Shown in pieces: positions 61,151 through 64,000 of a stretch of DNA of 64,000 bases. Both the position numbers and the translations under genes were made by a program. Numbering within the stretch: position 1 is the stretch's first letter; each line of letters starts with the position of its first letter. The stretch is taken from assembly GCA_950295325.1 (NCBI GenBank), contig OX485809.1:26412001-26476000 (forward strand), read 5' to 3'. This stretch comes from Polytrichum commune (lineage: Eukaryota > Streptophyta > Polytrichopsida > Polytrichales > Polytrichaceae). A model generated the notes under the pieces. It was not told the DNA's origin, did not search any database, and saw nothing but the letters and a program-made list of their open reading frames with translations.

Positions 61151-63687
61151 TTAATCTGGTGTCAGTTGAAGTTCAGGCATATTAGGCAACTCATTCAGAG
61201 GTTTTGTCTTCAAGTTGCTGAGTGCTTCCTTATTATCAGTTGCTTCAAACAGCCTGCACTTGTTCGACCGCCTGGGCTTCCGGGGAACTGGTGCCTTTAC
61301 AATTTTTGCTCCCGATTGGTGAAGCCGGGTTGCAAGGAGCTTTGGTTGCCTTGTCTTCTGATCAAATGCTCTTACACACACGTACCCTACATAGATGAAC
61401 AGACTAGAATCAATTCTTCGTCTGGGTATGTAAATGCATGCAAACGATTGCGTCTACAACCGTTAAGTCCTGCACATGCTGATTTCCTAGACTGAAATTT
61501 TGTTTACCTTTCTTGAAACAGCACTGTATCTCCTGCTGTGACATATCTGTTTCACCCAAACACATGAAGTTGTTAGAAACTATATGTCCAGAGGAAGGTA
61601 CCTCATTTTCTTCAAATTCTAGACATGTGGAACCAACTTTAAATCCGGTATTAGCTCGAATTTAAAGGAGAAACAAGATCAAATAGCTGTATTCAATATA
61701 TGAACCCTCAAGGGGATCGCAGGGTTGAATGTATGAGTTTTGTCTGACCTTTGAAGAGACTTGTTACAGCAGTGCTAAAATATACAAAACGGCGTCGCAG
61801 TGCCCAGAGCAGCGTCCTTGGCACTTCAAGTGGTTGTACACTACTTGCATGGTCAGCGAATACCTGCCATCAGATAATTGAATTTTCAAAGGATGTTGCA
61901 TTCCTGAGTTGGAATTTAGTGATCTGTCTGTCTCTGATGAGAAAAATTCACAGAACCTGGTTTTGAAAGCTATTATACCTCGTTAACCTGAAAGTAAGTT
62001 CCATTCAGTGGAAACCATCCCTTCATTGCTGTTCTGCATGGTACCTGTTTGCACCAACAAATGACTTCCAATGTTCTTAGAGCTGGGTAGCAGGTTGAAA
62101 AAGAAAAGTACCTACTCTTGGCAAAAATGATGTTTGAGCTACAATGGGCTTAAATTTCTGGGTGTAGTCCTTACCAGGAGTGTTCCTCGTACTGTTTGTT
62201 CCTTCTCGTTGTACTGGCATGATGCAAATGGGTTGCAAGCATCTTCATCGTCAATGTTGGGAATTTTCTCAGGGACCTCTTCTGTGGTCATCCATTAACA
62301 ATTTCCAGGCAGGAGGTTTATCAATAACCAATATTTCCAGAGGCAAATGAATCAAAAATTTGAGTGGACATGTATAACTTGCTACAATAACAGTGTAATA
62401 TTGTTCCAGAAGTAATTCATTCACATCCAGTATACGAATATGGGGAACCAATCTCAGGGATATACCAGGACTCCAAATCGCTAGAAGGTAGAAACACGGG
62501 TCATCTGCTTCTCTTTTGTCCATCTGTAACACACCCAGTACTCAACAACATGAATGCATTAACATTTTAGCGGAGCAAGAATCACAATACAGGTCCTCAG
62601 ATTTGGTCCCAGGCATCAGATTGACATGTCTACATCTTAAAATGCAAGTACTTAATTTACCTGTGCGATCAGAGGATGGTTGTCTGGCAATTCGTATCTG
62701 CAAAAATTGAGCAACAAAACAAACCTCATTAACTTGAAGACCTGAAGATTTTGGTCTGCACCACAGGCTGTCATTTAGTTCACATGTTTCTTAAGCACCC
62801 ACAGGCTCAATATATAGTATGGTACAAGGAGGGTAAAGTTTCGAAAACACCTTGATTGATTCGTCTGGATTTATTCTAGAAGTCTTGCTATTCTTGTCAG
62901 AAAAACACCTTGAATAAATAAGTCCTTACTCAATAACTTTACCATATGTTTGGACTCACATCGATCTGATAGCATCGTAGAAGAGCAACAGTATCCAACC
63001 TGAAATTCACAAGTAGTCCACCAACAGGAATAAAGAAGGGAGCTTGGTACTTACACATAGTGTACCGTACGCAGGCGTTGAATAGTCTTCAACTGAGGTG
63101 CAGGTGAAATGTGACCTTGTGGCGGTAGCAAGATAAGCTCTTGTGAAGGAATTAGAGCTGGAACTAACCCATCAACCCGAATTTGTGAGACAGGCTCATT
63201 GGGAAGATCTTCAATGATGACATCTGTACTTTTCATAGCCTCTAATTGCCATCCAATAGAAGGCTGATCTACATTCAATTCCGGATCAATCTTCTCCTCC
63301 ATGACACTCCAAGTAGGGGCTGATAAATTGTTACTATCAGGGGTTGGTAGTTCTGGTTCTACATTCAGTTCAAGCAGCCCAATGCACTCTGGCATTCTTA
63401 TCATCACATCATGTGTCTGTACAGGTTCTTTAAAATCATCAAGTTGTATGTGGAAAGGATAATCTTCAATGTCATGGACTACATCAATAATGATTGTATC
63501 CGGCGAACTGGGCTCTTCAATTATCGGTACACATGGCTGGATAGTGACAACACTGATGTTCATTCGATCTGTCAATGAAGTAGCTCTAGTTTCTTGATCC
63601 ATTTTTGAGCCTGGATCTGTAGCTGGCAACTCAAGCATCAGTGGCGTATCCTCCCGTTTTTCAGGTCCCTTCAGATGGAGTTTTGCA
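61151..63687 (-). CDS. DME: DEMETER/ROS1-type 5-methylcytosine DNA glycosylase, C-terminal part (gene continues past the right edge)
   Basis: A nuclear DNA glycosylase/lyase that removes 5-methylcytosine for active demethylation. Eight in-phase exons are visible: 63687-63055, 62697-62661, 62523-62466, 62281-62175, 62044-61979, 61863-61749, 61546-61508 and 61386-61151 (stop). The first continues the frame that follows the Fe-S cluster in relatives (AKLHLKGPEKRE) and contains the acidic linker (PIIEEPSSP). Then come QRLRTVHYV-YELPDNHPL, MDKREADDP with FYLLAIWSPG, QTVRGTLL-VPCRTAMKGWFPLNGTYFQVNE, VFADHASS, VPRTLLWALRRRFVYF and YVCVRAFDQKTRQP: the RRM-like C-terminal domain unique to plant DME-family enzymes. 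The glycosylase and Fe-S exons are outside the window. The exon 4 linker has only two Cys (DACNPFASC). A CAGAAG acceptor at exon 4 could give one or two Glu. The DME symbol denotes family, not orthology. Confidence 0.92.
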
Positions 63688-64000
63688 CTGCCACAAGTCC
63701 AAAGATCCTGTTAGTTGGAGGTATGATAGCCATCTGCAGTTTCGTTTTGGGTTCAGGATAATAATTGTTGGATTTCTAGCTCAATGAAATAAATGAGATT
63801 GATTTTAAAGAGCCAGGGAAGCCAAAAGGCTTCTGGGACTCGAAGCACATCGAGATAGTGTTAAAAAAGCTAATTCCCTAGAGTAACAGAATGCAGTGGC
63901 TTCCACAAGGTAGCGGCTAATATCAACTTGATTGTCTAGTTGGAAGACTGCCTAGCACTACCTCCTGAATTAGGGAAGGAAAAGTATGGAGTTGTAGAGG
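63688..64000 (-). other. Intron of the DEMETER-like gene
   Basis: Upstream (minus strand) of the acceptor at 63688-63689 no Fe-S cluster motif or glycosylase segment can be read in any frame, so this is taken as intron reaching the window edge. Confidence 0.6.

Noticed and set aside
1-64000. tRNA, rRNA, CRISPR, organellar insert or prokaryotic-type operon
   Set aside because: No cloverleaf or rRNA signature, no spacer-regular repeat, and every real gene has spliceosomal introns or a plant-type promoter.

Overview
The window is nuclear DNA of a land plant. Spliceosomal introns (about 80 to 1700 bp) interrupt nearly every gene, and the gene set is plant-specific: a plastid-type tryptophan-pathway isomerase, a VAMP71-type vacuolar R-SNARE, a MUR3-like GT47 glycosyltransferase and a DEMETER/ROS1-type DNA demethylase. 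Low gene density, modest introns and many short DNA transposons without a clear LTR retrotransposon would suit a seed-free plant such as a bryophyte, but I cannot prove the lineage.

Layout. A small secreted Cys protein lies at 1806-2180 (-). Next to it is a perfect 66-bp inverted repeat (2744-2952). After a repeat-rich gap comes the gene block: phosphoribosylanthranilate isomerase (8120-10864, +), convergent with a plastid/mitochondrial HpcH/HpaI aldolase-family gene (11617-15396, -), then VAMP71 (17178-18699, -), a 133-aa conserved unknown (23724-25103, +) and signal peptidase subunit SPC22/SPC3 (26984-28746, -). From 29 to 48 kb the window is almost wholly transposon-derived. GT47 follows (49744-51961, +), then decayed repeats and a hAT transposase remnant. 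The last feature is the 3' part of a DEMETER-like gene (61151-63687, -) whose upstream exons lie beyond the right edge.

Mobile DNA. A family of about 504-bp PIF/Harbinger-like MITEs (TIR GGGCCACTTCACACA, TTA target duplication) occurs at least five times, including one copy nested cleanly inside another. A 9048-bp CACTA element (37681-46728, TSD AAA) sits inside a 360-bp MITE, which itself lies between the inverted ends of a further short element. The CACTA element has lost its transposase core but carries a decayed SET-domain reading frame. A 1.14-kb foldback element follows it.

The genes are individually promoted housekeeping or regulatory genes; I see no pathway cluster. A recurring theme is intron growth by local tandem duplication. 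In the isomerase gene the copied unit includes the exon 1/intron 1 junction, and in the GT47 gene it includes the intron 1/exon 2 junction. The aldolase intron holds three decayed units of about 370 bp.

All exon models were built by hand from splice signals, reading phase and remembered family motifs; no alignment or search was run.
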